This document shows positions 36,139 to 46,940 of a stretch of 64,000 nt of DNA, in pieces; position 1 is the first letter of the stretch; every line of letters begins with the position of its first letter. Made by a program: the position numbers and the translations under genes. The stretch spans positions 124,001 through 188,000 of the forward strand of contig NZ_JAHLME010000006.1 of assembly GCF_018919395.1 (NCBI RefSeq), in the 5' to 3' direction. The notes under the pieces are model-generated. The model was not told where the DNA came from. It saw only the letters and a program-made list of their open reading frames with translations, and searched no databases. This DNA is from Geomonas azotofigens. GTDB lineage: Bacteria > Desulfobacterota > Desulfuromonadia > Geobacterales > Geobacteraceae.

Positions 36139-37386
36139 ATGAGATTCACAGCAGACCTGCACATCCACTCCCGCTTTTCCAGGGCGACCAGCCGCGACCT
36201 CGACCTCCAGCGACTCTGGCGCTGGGCCCAGTTGAAGGGGATCCGGGTGGTCGGCACCGGCGACTGCACCCATCCCGGGTGGCTCACTGAACTGGAGCGG
36301 GAGCTGGTCCCCGCCGAGACGGGGCTTTTGCGCCTGCGCCGGGAACCTTCCCCCGACCAGGTGCCGAAAAGCTGCCGCGCCCCGGTCTCCTTCCTGATCA
36401 GCGGCGAAATAAGCTGCATCTACCGCAAGGGGGGACGCACCCGGAAGGTGCACTGCCTGGTACTGCTCCCCGACTTCGCGGCCGCCCGCCGGCTGAACCT
36501 CCAGCTTGCCCGCATCGGGAACCTCGCCTCCGACGGCAGGCCGATCCTGAAGCTGGACGCCAAGGACCTGCTGGCCATGGTGCTTCACTCCTCCCCGTGC
36601 GCGCTCCTCATCCCCGCCCATGCCTGGACCCCGCACTTCTCCATCTTCGGCGCCTGTTCCGGGTTCGAGTCGCTGCAAGAGTGCTTCGAGGATCTCGCCC
36701 CCGAGGTGCACGCCATCGAGACCGGCCTCTCCTCCGACCCGGCCATGAACTGGCGCCTGTCGGTCCTGGACGGCGTCACGCTCATCTCCAACTCCGACGC
36801 CCACTCCGCCAACAAGCTCGGGCGGGAGGCGACCATCTTCGACACCGAACTCTCCTACGACGGCGTCCACCAGGCGATAGCCGGCGGCAAGGGCGTGGCG
36901 GGGACCATCGAATTCTTTCCGGAACAGGGGAAATACCATGCCGACGGCCACAGGTGCTGCGGCGTCAGGTTCTCGCCCGAGGAGACCATCGCCCACGGCT
37001 ACCGCTGCCCCGCCTGCGGCGGCAAGCTGACGGTGGGGGTGCTGCACCGGGTGGAACTCCTGGCGGACCGGGCGGCAGGGGCGAGACCCGAGCAGGCGCC
37101 CCCTTTCTGGTCCTTGATACCGCTCATCGATCTGATCGGGGGGGCTCTGCGGGTCGGCAGTTCCAGCAAGAAGGCCGAGGCGCTCTACTTCGAGCTTTTG
37201 AGCGGCCTGGGGAACGAGTTCCACATCCTGTTAGAGGCGCCGCTGCACGAAATAGCCGCCAGGTCGACGGCGACACTGGCGGCTGGAATCGGCAGGATGC
37301 GTGCGGGCGAGGTGGAGATCGAGCCGGGCTACGACGGCAAGTTCGGCACCGTCTCGGTCTCCGCTTCGGAAGAGGATGCTACTTGA
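36139..37386 (+). CDS. PHP-domain protein resembling endonuclease Q
   Basis: 415-residue protein. It opens with PHP metal ligands (FTADLHIHSRFS) and continues with VVGTGDCTHPGW, SGEISCIYRKGGR, IPAHAWTPHFSIFG, the long EVHAIETGLSSDPAMNWR and LISNSDAHSANKLGREAT. After the PHP domain comes a four-Cys zinc motif (HRCCGVRF with YRCPACGGKL) and a C-terminal helical part. This order is that of EndoQ, which nicks DNA 5' of deaminated bases and is best known in archaea; such proteins are often mislabelled UvrD-like helicase though no helicase motif is present. The end overlaps the convergent dsbC-like gene by eight bases. The ribosome site is weak. Confidence 0.82.
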   Translation: MRFTADLHIHSRFSRATSRDLDLQRLWRWAQLKGIRVVGTGDCTHPGWLTELERELVPAETGLLRLRREPSPDQVPKSCRAPVSFLISGEISCIYRKGGRTRKVHCLVLLPDFAAARRLNLQLARIGNLASDGRPILKLDAKDLLAMVLHSSPCALLIPAHAWTPHFSIFGACSGFESLQECFEDLAPEVHAIETGLSSDPAMNWRLSVLDGVTLISNSDAHSANKLGREATIFDTELSYDGVHQAIAGGKGVAGTIEFFPEQGKYHADGHRCCGVRFSPEETIAHGYRCPACGGKLTVGVLHRVELLADRAAGARPEQAPPFWSLIPLIDLIGGALRVGSSSKKAEALYFELLSGLGNEFHILLEAPLHEIAARSTATLAAGIGRMRAGEVEIEPGYDGKFGTVSVSASEEDAT

Positions 37387-38086
37387 GCAGTTCGTCGAGC
37401 CGGTTCACGTCGGCGCCCACCACCATCTGCCCGTTGATGAAGAAGGTGGGAGTCCCGGTCACGCCGGCCTTCCTGGCCAGCTCCATGTGCTCCTGGGCCA
37501 ACCGCTTGATCTCCGGGGAGGCGGGCTTCGCGCCCGCGGGGATATCCTGCCCCAGCATCATGGCGTCGTAGGCCTGCGCCTTGTTCTCGGCGGAGAGGAT
37601 GTACTCGATCTTGGTGATCGCCCCCGGGTGGGCCAGCGGCGCGAAGAACACGTACTGGGTCACGTCGGTCCTCTTGGTGAAGTACTCGGCGCCCCTGCGG
37701 CAGAACGGGCAGTCCGGATCCGTGAACTCGATCACCACCTTCTTGCCGTCGCCGATCTTGAGCGCCTTGTCCAGCGGCAGGTCCTTGGCCACCTTGGCCA
37801 TCATGGCTCCCTTGCGCTCGGCGGTGCGGCTCTTCAGGTCCTTGCCCACAATCTCGCCGGTCAGTACCAGTTCCTTGTCGGGGTAGTAATAGAAGATGCG
37901 CTGTCCGGTGATGACCTCGTAGAGCCCGGGGATCTCGGTCGGCGTCATGCTGTCGAAGGGCACCTGCGGGAAGGCGCTGCGGAAGGACTCCTCGGCTTTG
38001 ACCGGGGCGGCGGCGAACGAGGTGGCCACCAGGGCGAGCAGAACGCACGCGGAGAAAAGGGCTGTGAAAATTCTTCTAAACGACAT
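37379..38086 (-). CDS. Periplasmic DsbC-like disulfide isomerase/thioredoxin-fold protein
   Basis: 235-residue exported protein. A signal peptide (residues 1-25, ending ATSFAAA) is followed by a DsbC-type N-terminal dimer domain (YEVITGQRIFYYYPDKELVL) and a thioredoxin domain with active site DPDCPFCRRG (Cys126, Cys129) and the cis-Pro loop TGTPTFFING. It is expected to isomerise disulfides or supply thiols for cytochrome c maturation. The start at 38086 has GGAGG upstream. No DsbD partner is in view. Confidence 0.92.
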   Translation of the reverse strand: MSFRRIFTALFSACVLLALVATSFAAAPVKAEESFRSAFPQVPFDSMTPTEIPGLYEVITGQRIFYYYPDKELVLTGEIVGKDLKSRTAERKGAMMAKVAKDLPLDKALKIGDGKKVVIEFTDPDCPFCRRGAEYFTKRTDVTQYVFFAPLAHPGAITKIEYILSAENKAQAYDAMMLGQDIPAGAKPASPEIKRLAQEHMELARKAGVTGTPTFFINGQMVVGADVNRLDELLK

Positions 38087-38186
38087 GGGCGCCTCCAGAT
38101 AGCAATATGAAGCCCCGCCCTGCGGGACAGCGGTAACTATAGCATAGGTTCGCCGCGAACGGCGCCTGAATAATGAGAGTTTTTTT

Positions 38187-39086
38187 CTAAAGAGCGGTCC
38201 CGAAGGCGGCGACGGCGGCGCCCAGCACCCCGGCGTCATCACCCAGCACCCCCGGTTCGACGCGCACCCGCCCCCCGGATATGGCGAAGGTCCGGGAAAC
38301 CAGTTCCCGACGCAGGGACGGGGCCAGGAGGTCGAAGCTCCGCGCCACGCCGCCGCACAGGATCACCGCCTCCAGGTTCAGCAGGTTCACGACACCCGCC
38401 GCCGCGATGCCGAGATAGCGCCCCGCCTCGGCGAAGACGGCGATCGCCGCTGCGTCTCCCTGTCGTGCCCGGCGAGCGACGGCGGCGGCGTCATCCCCGC
38501 CCCGCGCGATGGCGCCGGCCGAGGCGTACTGCTCCAGGCAGCCCCGGCTGCCGCACCCGCAGGGACGCCCCTCCGGCTCCACCGGGATGTGGCCGAACTC
38601 ACCCGCCGCGCCGTCGACCCCGGTCCAGAGCTTCCCGTCCAAAATCAGTCCCGACCCGACCCCGGTCCCCAGGGTGAGCGCGATCAGGGAGCGGTAGCCG
38701 CGCCCGGCGCCGTAGCGCTTCTCGCCCAGCGCGCAGGCGTTGGCATCGTTGAGCGTCGCCACCGGCATCCCGGTCGCCACGGAGAGCTCCCGGGCCAGCG
38801 GCACCCCCTCGAGCACGGGGACGTTGACGCTGGCGCGCACCACCCCGTCGCTGCAGACAAGCCCCGGGACCCCGACCGCGAGCGCCGCCGTGCCAAAGCC
38901 CATGCCGGCGGCCTCCCGCCGCAAGCGCTCGACCCCGCAGAGGAGCCGGGAGAGCAGGGAGGCAAGCCCCGCCGCCGGCAGGGTCGGCTCAGCGCTGCGC
39001 GCCAGCACCCTCCCCTGCCGGTCCACCAGGGCGAACCTCAGGTTGCTCCCCCCAAGGTCGATGCCGATGCACAACTCCCGCCTCAC
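38187..39086 (-). CDS. ROK-family sugar kinase (glucokinase-like)
   Basis: 299-residue ROK protein. ATP site IGIDLGGSNLRFALVD, sugar-binding VATLNDANACALGEKRYGAG, LTLGTGVGSGLILDG, EFGHIPVEPEGRPC and the zinc motif CGCGSRGCLEQYASAGAI are all present. There is no N-terminal HTH, so it is a kinase and not a repressor. The GTG start at 39086 overlaps the HIT gene stop (GTGA), so the two are translationally coupled. Glucose or N-acetylsugar phosphorylation is likely; the exact sugar is not decided. Confidence 0.92.
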   Translation of the reverse strand: MRRELCIGIDLGGSNLRFALVDRQGRVLARSAEPTLPAAGLASLLSRLLCGVERLRREAAGMGFGTAALAVGVPGLVCSDGVVRASVNVPVLEGVPLARELSVATGMPVATLNDANACALGEKRYGAGRGYRSLIALTLGTGVGSGLILDGKLWTGVDGAAGEFGHIPVEPEGRPCGCGSRGCLEQYASAGAIARGGDDAAAVARRARQGDAAAIAVFAEAGRYLGIAAAGVVNLLNLEAVILCGGVARSFDLLAPSLRRELVSRTFAISGGRVRVEPGVLGDDAGVLGAAVAAFGTAL

Positions 39087-39565
39087 GCCCCCTCCGCTGT
39101 CGGGAAGAAGGGGAGCAGCCGGTCGTAGGTCGCCAGCAGGGCCTCGGGGAGCACCCGGATATCAGCCACCACGGACATGAAGTTGCTGTCGCCGTTCCAG
39201 CGCGGCACCACGTGCAGGTGGAGGTGGTCCTCGACGCCGGCTCCGGCGGCCTTGCCGAGGTTCATGCCGATGTTGAAGCCGTCGGGGCTGCTGGAGCGGG
39301 CCAGCACGTCCTTGCAGAGCGCCGCGACGCGGAAGAGTTCCCGCATCTCGTCTCCGGCGAGCTCGCCCAGTTCGGCCGTGTGACGGTGCAGCGAGATCAG
39401 CAGGTGGCCGTTACTGTACGGGTAGCGGTTCAGCATGACGCGGGCAAGCGGGGTGCGATGGATGATCAGGAGCTCCCGGTCGTTCCCCTCAGCACAGAAG
39501 ATGCAGCCCGGAGTCGGCGGCTGCGTCAGGTATTCCACCCTCCAAGGCGCCCAAAGCCTGTCCAT
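39083..39565 (-). CDS. HIT-family nucleotide hydrolase/phosphorylase
   Basis: 160-residue histidine-triad protein. The triad is EDHLHLHVVPRW (His114, 116, 118). An N-terminal CIFC pair and MDRLWAPWRVEYL match the AP4A-phosphorylase-like HIT branch, which acts on dinucleoside polyphosphates or nucleoside phosphoramidates. The start at 39565 has GGGGAGG upstream. It is co-transcribed with the ROK kinase gene. Confidence 0.9.
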   Translation of the reverse strand: MDRLWAPWRVEYLTQPPTPGCIFCAEGNDRELLIIHRTPLARVMLNRYPYSNGHLLISLHRHTAELGELAGDEMRELFRVAALCKDVLARSSSPDGFNIGMNLGKAAGAGVEDHLHLHVVPRWNGDSNFMSVVADIRVLPEALLATYDRLLPFFPTAEGA

Positions 39566-39875
39566 GACATCCTCCCCTTCGTTTCCTGTTATAGCCGCGA
39601 AGATTATCAACCAGATTGTCTCAATTTTCAACCACGACCTGACTTTGCATCACGACAGAGAAGATTCGGGCTATACACCAGATCGATCTGCCGCCCAGGC
39701 CGGAGATTGTACCGGTGCGGCGACATGCTATAATTTCGCATCCCATCCCAGCTTCCCTTATTCAGACGCACCTCGCTGTGGCAGCACCGTTTCCTTCTTT
39801 AGCACGCGAACGTCGCTTCAACCGTTTTTCCAGTCCGGATAACTCACCGTCACCACCTGTTACGAGGAGGATGTC
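39566..39875. other. Divergent intergenic region between HIT and maeB
   Basis: 310 bp without a gene. It is more AT-rich than its surroundings and holds the maeB promoter (39707-39734). I see no repeat or stable hairpin. Confidence 0.5.
39707..39734 (+). promoter_or_regulatory. Sigma-70 promoter of maeB
   Basis: TTGTAC and a perfect TATAAT (39729-39734) with a 16-base spacer. It would give a leader of about 135 bases before the malic enzyme start. Confidence 0.65.
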
Positions 39876-42125
<2,250 letters not shown>

Positions 42126-42226
42126 GAGGAGCTACGCTGGAACGTCAGGCGGCCGAAGCCCCCACCCCAGCCCCTCCCGCAGAAGGTGGGGGGCGGTCCG
42201 CCGTTGCCGGCATTACCCAAACACAA

Positions 42227-42256
42227 AAGGGACCCCCTGCGGGGTCCCTTCGCATT
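42227..42256 (+). terminator. Intrinsic terminator after maeB
   Basis: AAGGGACCCC and GGGGTCCCTT form a perfect ten-base stem with a CTGC loop, followed by CGCATTTT. A G/C palindrome (CCCCACCCCAGCCCCTCCC) lies just before it at 42161. Confidence 0.85.
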
Positions 42257-42370
42257 TTCCGTAAACGTCTTTCTTTGGTTGCCAGATCCGCCGCGAATTT
42301 GCTATACATGACGGACACTAACCACGCCTGACGCCCGCTTTGGGATGGCGGGAGAAGGACACAACCAGCC

Positions 42371-43120
42371 ATGCAAGACGCGATAGATCCGCTCGACCCG
42401 CTCGACCCGCTCGAGGAAGAGCAGTACCCGACCAGCCTCAACAAGCAGTTGCTCACCGGGCTCGCGGTCTCGCTGGTTTTGCACCTGGTCTGCGCCGTGG
42501 TCCTGCTCGGCATCCCCGGCGGCGGTGAACCCGCGCGCCCCGCGGTAACCTACGTCGACCTCAACACCGTCCCGGCGCCCGTGCCGGCCGCCCCCGCGGT
42601 ACAGCCCCAGCCCCAGCCGGAACCCGAACCGGAACTCCCCCAGGAGGAGGCGGAGCCGCTGCCGCCGACACCTCCCCCGCAACCGGTGCAGGCCGCGCAG
42701 CCCGCGGCACCGCCGCCGCAAGCAGCCCAGCCCCAAACCGCCGTGGAGGAACAATCGCGCACCACCTTCGGCATGGGGCTCACCAAGGGGTACTTCAAGC
42801 CTCTGAGCGACGGCGAGACGCTGCGTCCCGAGATCAAGGAGTACTACATCAGGCTACTGCAGGGAGTGAACGAGAAGTGGTGGCTGGAACAAAAGGATCA
42901 GAAGGTGGCGCCGATCGTGGTGAACATCACCGTCACCCGCAGCGGCGAGATCATTGGCAGCACCATCCTGCAAAGTTCAGGGAACATCGTCTACGACCGG
43001 GCCGTGCAGAAGATGCTGGAGTCGGCCGGCCCGCTGCCTCCGGTACCTCCCAACTACATCGGGGACTTTTTCCAGGCGCCGGTTCGCCTGGTCCCGCCGC
43101 TCAACCTGCTTTCCTGGTAA
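42371..43120 (+). CDS. TonB-family energy transducer
   Basis: 249-residue inner-membrane protein. A short acidic N-terminus (PLDPLDPLEEE) precedes one membrane segment (residues 27-48), a long Pro/Gln/Glu-rich periplasm-spanning linker (PQPQPEPEPELPQEEAEPLP), and a C-terminal TonB domain (IVVNITVTRSGEIIGSTILQ, YDRAVQKMLE). The usual ExbB/ExbD genes are not adjacent. It would couple proton motive force to an outer-membrane receptor. Its end nearly meets the convergent TPR gene (three bases apart). Confidence 0.88.
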   Translation: MQDAIDPLDPLDPLEEEQYPTSLNKQLLTGLAVSLVLHLVCAVVLLGIPGGGEPARPAVTYVDLNTVPAPVPAAPAVQPQPQPEPEPELPQEEAEPLPPTPPPQPVQAAQPAAPPPQAAQPQTAVEEQSRTTFGMGLTKGYFKPLSDGETLRPEIKEYYIRLLQGVNEKWWLEQKDQKVAPIVVNITVTRSGEIIGSTILQSSGNIVYDRAVQKMLESAGPLPPVPPNYIGDFFQAPVRLVPPLNLLSW

Positions 43121-43123
43121 GGA

Positions 43124-44992
43124 TCAGGTTCCCTCTTCCAACTCGAGGTCGATGATATCCGGGATCTCCTCACCCGAAAGGGCGGAAAGCCTGCTGGAAG
43201 CATCCTGGTAGGCGGGATTGGCCCGCATCACTTCCCGGTACAGGTCGATCGCCTCCTCCACCGCTCCGCGTCCCTGCGCGAGCACCGCCAGCTCGTAGTT
43301 CAGGCAGGTCCGCTCGTCCTTCGAGATCACGCCAAGGTCGAGGCCGCGCCTCAACAACTCCTCGGCCTTGTCCGGCTCACCCTTGTCGCGGTAGCAGATC
43401 GCCTGCAGGGTCAGGCAGTCGAAACGGCGCTGCGGGTTCCCGGCGGCGATGTCGAACTCCTTGATGGCACCGGCGTACATCCCCATCTCCTTGTAGCCGA
43501 TCCCCAGGTCGTAATGGGACTCCAATTCCTCGATGTCGAGGTCGGTGCCGCTGGCAGCTTGCGGGAAGATCTCCTCCCAGCCGCGTGCCTGCGCCGGTTC
43601 CGGGGCGGCGGACGCTTCCGGCTCGCCGAAAGGCTCCTCCTCCACCGGTTCGAGTTCCAGCTCGGCCTCCTCGAACTCCGTCAGTTCAGCCGCCAGCTCC
43701 GGTTCATCGGGCTCTTGCGGCAGGTCCCCGGCCTCTTCCTCGCCCCAGGAAAAATCGCCGAAAGGCGTTTCCTGCTCGGGCAGGGCCAACTCCAGCTCAG
43801 TTCCCTGGTCGAGGTCCAGTTCGACCACCGGGGCGGCGGGCTCTTCCGGCTCGGCCTCCTCCAGTTCCTCCTCGACCTCGTCGAAGTTCAGGTCCAGCGA
43901 GAAATCGAGCGGGAGATCCACCCCGTGCGCGGGAGAAGCCGCTGGCTCGGGGGACGCCACGGGGGCCTCGGCAACGGGGGCCTCGGCAACGGGGGCCTCG
44001 GCAACGGGGGCCTCGACAACTGAGGCCGGTTCGGGAGTCGGCACCGCCTGGAACATGTCGTCATCCAGGTCGAGCTCGATCTCCTCTTCCCAGGCGATGG
44101 TACCCTGCGGCTCTTCTTCGTTTTGTTCGGTGTCCCAGGGCGCCGGCGCCTCGTACGAGGCCGGGGCTGCAGCCTGGGCAACGGGCGCGGCTTCGGGCTG
44201 CGCCGTCGCGGCGGGCGACGCGAAGGGGTCGGGGAGCTCGGCCTCGGGGGCGTCCCAATCCGGAAGGAGCTGCTCCTCGACCGGAGCCTCCCAGGGGGCC
44301 GCCGCCGGCACGCCCGGCACCTCCTCCTCGGCATCGAACCCCGTCGCCGACAGTCCCTCGTCGGCAAATGAAGGGGCGAGCTGGGGCGCGTCCTGCTCCG
44401 GGAAGAGTTCCTGGACGCGCGCGGCGACCGAGACGACCTCACTATCGAGACCGCGGTTACGCAGGGCCGTCACCAGCGCGGCGAACGCCTCCCGGGACTG
44501 CTCAACGGCTCCGGTCGCATAAAGCAGTTCCGCGTACTTGAGCTTGGTGGCGGAGTGCTCGGCGTCGACGCCAAGCATCGTTTCCACGACCTTAAGCGCC
44601 TCCCTGAGTGCCCCTTCCTTCTCGTACAGCGCCGCTACCTGCCCGTATTCGGCCATCGCATTGCCAATCAGCCCCTGCTGTTGGTTCAGATGCGCGATGG
44701 TGAGCGCGGTGGCGAGATTGCTGGGGTTGAGACGCTGGATCTGCTTGTAGGTGGCGATCGCCTTGAGGAAGTAGCCGTTGTCGGCGTAGTGCTTGCCGAT
44801 ATCCTCGTACTGCTGGATGGCCTCTTCCTTACGGTTGTCACGCACCAGGAGCTCGGCCAGGCGCTGGCGGTACCTGATGTCGCCAGGCTCCATGGCCACT
44901 ACCTGCTGGTAGTCCTTGATCGCCTTGTCGATCTGCCCCTTCAGCACGAACCGCTGGGCACTTTCGAGAATTTTTTCTTTTTTGGAAGCCAA
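43124..44992 (-). CDS. TPR-repeat protein with acidic low-complexity middle
   Basis: 622-residue scaffold-type protein. TPR units fill residues 1-185 (GQIDKAIKDYQQVVAMEPGD, KAIATYKQIQRLNPSN) and return at about 510-615 (YKEMGMYAGAIKEFDIAAGN). Between them lies an acidic, Pro/Ala/Glu-rich stretch of some 300 residues, including four exact VAEAPVA-type repeats from a 15-bp tandem repeat. There is no signal peptide, so it is cytosolic. The start is TTG at 44992 with GAGG seven bases upstream. The function is unknown; a motility or pilus scaffold is possible. Confidence 0.82.
   Translation of the reverse strand: MASKKEKILESAQRFVLKGQIDKAIKDYQQVVAMEPGDIRYRQRLAELLVRDNRKEEAIQQYEDIGKHYADNGYFLKAIATYKQIQRLNPSNLATALTIAHLNQQQGLIGNAMAEYGQVAALYEKEGALREALKVVETMLGVDAEHSATKLKYAELLYATGAVEQSREAFAALVTALRNRGLDSEVVSVAARVQELFPEQDAPQLAPSFADEGLSATGFDAEEEVPGVPAAAPWEAPVEEQLLPDWDAPEAELPDPFASPAATAQPEAAPVAQAAAPASYEAPAPWDTEQNEEEPQGTIAWEEEIELDLDDDMFQAVPTPEPASVVEAPVAEAPVAEAPVAEAPVASPEPAASPAHGVDLPLDFSLDLNFDEVEEELEEAEPEEPAAPVVELDLDQGTELELALPEQETPFGDFSWGEEEAGDLPQEPDEPELAAELTEFEEAELELEPVEEEPFGEPEASAAPEPAQARGWEEIFPQAASGTDLDIEELESHYDLGIGYKEMGMYAGAIKEFDIAAGNPQRRFDCLTLQAICYRDKGEPDKAEELLRRGLDLGVISKDERTCLNYELAVLAQGRGAVEEAIDLYREVMRANPAYQDASSRLSALSGEEIPDIIDLELEEGT
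43961..44020. repeat. 15-bp coding tandem repeat (x4)
   Basis: GGGGGCCTCGGCAAC repeated four times in frame within the TPR gene, with one base changed in the last copy. It encodes repeated Ala-Pro-Val-Ala-Glu units. Copy number change would not shift the frame. Confidence 0.9.
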
Positions 44993-45053
44993 GTTGACGC
45001 CTCATACCCCTGAAATTACGGAGAGCTAAAACTAAATCAAAGCCGGTCCCGTG

Positions 45054-46940
45054 TCAAGGACGATCCTGGGCTGCCGCACGAAGGATTTCCTCGAGCTGCG
45101 CCACCTCGGCACGGGTCAGAGGGCGGTCGTGATAGAGCGCGGGACCGTACACGGTGACGAACCGGGTCAGGTGCCGGTCGTTTAGGCGAGCGGAGAGCTC
45201 GAAGAGCCCCTCGTCCCCTTTTATCTCGCCGGGATGGCGCTTGGCGAGCAGGCGGAGCATGCGCCGCAACAGGCGCGCCTCGACGGTGGGGGGACGCTGC
45301 TTGCGCCAGAAAACCAGAAGCAGCAGCGCCGCGAGCCCCGGCAGGGCCAGGAGCATCGCCGTGCCGAACCAGGGTGGCAGCCGCAGGTCCCGGGCCTTGT
45401 TGCCGGCATTTCGCACCAAAGACAGCTGTTTGTCAAGGTCATAGGTGACCACGGCCTTGTCCCAGTAAAATCCCGTCATGTCGAGGTACATGGCAAGGGT
45501 GCCGGGCGGTTTGCTGCGCACGCTCCCGAGCGCCCAGGCGCTCGGGTCCACCGTCCGCCACCCCACCCCGTCCGTATAGGCCTCCACCCAGACATGCGCC
45601 ATGTCCTCGGTTACCAGGTAGTACCCGCCGACGTCGTTGTAGGTCCCACCGCGGTACCCCCCGACCAGGCGCGAGGGGACCCCCGCCAGCCGCAGCAGTA
45701 TCGCGTAACAGGAGGCGAAGTACTCGCAGTTGCCGCGCTTCTTGTCGAAGAGGAAGGAGTCGAGCGGATCGCCCCCCACCGGAAGGCCGGTGTTGGCGTA
45801 GGTGAGGCGCTGGCCGCGGAAAAACGCCTCCAGGGCCGCCATCTTCTGGTCGCTGTCGCGGCCGGCGCGGGACAATGCGCGCCCTTCGGCCCGCATCCGG
45901 TCCGAAACCCGTTCCGGTAGCCGCAGGTAAAAGTCCCGATCGATGCGCTTGGTCGGGACATTCTCCGCCAGTACCGACTCGGCCAGGTAGCGCACCTTCT
46001 TGTCCAGGGGACGCCGCGACACGAACACGCCGTCGCCGGCGGAATCGTTGCGCAGGCTCGAGATGGAGCGGGTCACGTTGAGCGCGGGGAGATAGGGGGT
46101 GGCAGAGCGCTCCGGATAGATCTCCTGGAGGACGGCGGCGCCCCTCATTACCGATGGCGCATCGCCTGGCACCGGTTCCCTCACCCAGGCGTCGTTTTTG
46201 AACGCGTTCAGCACCACCGCGCGCCAGTACAGTTTCTGTTCCGGCACCTTCGGGGTGATGGCACGCAGCACCACCCCCTTTACTTCCGAGACGGCGGGGG
46301 CGCTGCCGGGCTGCACCGTGTCCGACAAGCCGGTCTTTTTCCCTGCCGGGGCGTTCAGGAAGTTCCAGATCGGGTACTGCGTCCTGGGGAGGAAGAAGAA
46401 GAGAAAGAGGAGCAGCGGCAGCGAGGCGACCGGAATCAGCGCGGCGACCGTCAACACCTTCTTCGCCTCTCTCCCCGGCAGGACCGCGGTGGGATCCTGG
46501 ACGTGGAAGGTCAAAAGCACCAGCGCCACGGCCACCAGGAGCAGCAGGGAGAAGAGGTAGACCAGGAAAATGGCTGAAATCTCGTAGAGCGACGAGGCGG
46601 CCAGACAGAACAGGGATAGGGCGAAGGCTTGCAGGTAGTTGCGCCCGACCCGCTCGCCCAGGAGCCTTACCCCGAGAAAGACCACCAGCAGGTCGGAGGC
46701 CACCGGCACCAGCTGGCTCAGGGAGAACTGAGCGGCGAGGTAGAAAAAGAGCAGTATCGAGGCCGGTGTCAGCACCCGGGGCGGCAGGGCCCGACCCTTT
46801 ACCTGCAGGTAGACCGCCAGCGAGAGCGCCGCCGGGAAGAAGAAACGGGCGAAGGGATCGAGGTAGCCCTGCAGGGGCAGGTAACCGATCAATGCGATGC
46901 AGGCGGTTAGCCCGCTCAAAAGGAGGTCAATTCTTACCAT
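45054..46940 (-). CDS. Transglutaminase-like membrane protein (DUF3488/TgpA type)
   Basis: 628-residue membrane protein. About six hydrophobic segments fill the first 170 residues. The periplasmic transglutaminase-like domain has Cys in KRGNCEYFASCYAILLRLAG, His in DMAHVWVEAYTDGVGW and Asp in RTVDPSAW. A last membrane segment (FGTAMLLALPGLAALLLLVF) and a cytosolic tail follow. The start at 46940 lies 14 bases inside the DUF58 gene. The MoxR-DUF58-transglutaminase trio is a recurring operon whose exact substrate is unknown. Confidence 0.9.
   Translation of the reverse strand: MVRIDLLLSGLTACIALIGYLPLQGYLDPFARFFFPAALSLAVYLQVKGRALPPRVLTPASILLFFYLAAQFSLSQLVPVASDLLVVFLGVRLLGERVGRNYLQAFALSLFCLAASSLYEISAIFLVYLFSLLLLVAVALVLLTFHVQDPTAVLPGREAKKVLTVAALIPVASLPLLLFLFFFLPRTQYPIWNFLNAPAGKKTGLSDTVQPGSAPAVSEVKGVVLRAITPKVPEQKLYWRAVVLNAFKNDAWVREPVPGDAPSVMRGAAVLQEIYPERSATPYLPALNVTRSISSLRNDSAGDGVFVSRRPLDKKVRYLAESVLAENVPTKRIDRDFYLRLPERVSDRMRAEGRALSRAGRDSDQKMAALEAFFRGQRLTYANTGLPVGGDPLDSFLFDKKRGNCEYFASCYAILLRLAGVPSRLVGGYRGGTYNDVGGYYLVTEDMAHVWVEAYTDGVGWRTVDPSAWALGSVRSKPPGTLAMYLDMTGFYWDKAVVTYDLDKQLSLVRNAGNKARDLRLPPWFGTAMLLALPGLAALLLLVFWRKQRPPTVEARLLRRMLRLLAKRHPGEIKGDEGLFELSARLNDRHLTRFVTVYGPALYHDRPLTRAEVAQLEEILRAAAQDRP

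Noticed and set aside
36139-37386. PHP protein as a UvrD helicase or a histidinol phosphatase
   Set aside because: No helicase motif is present, and the zinc motif and length do not fit a histidinol phosphatase.
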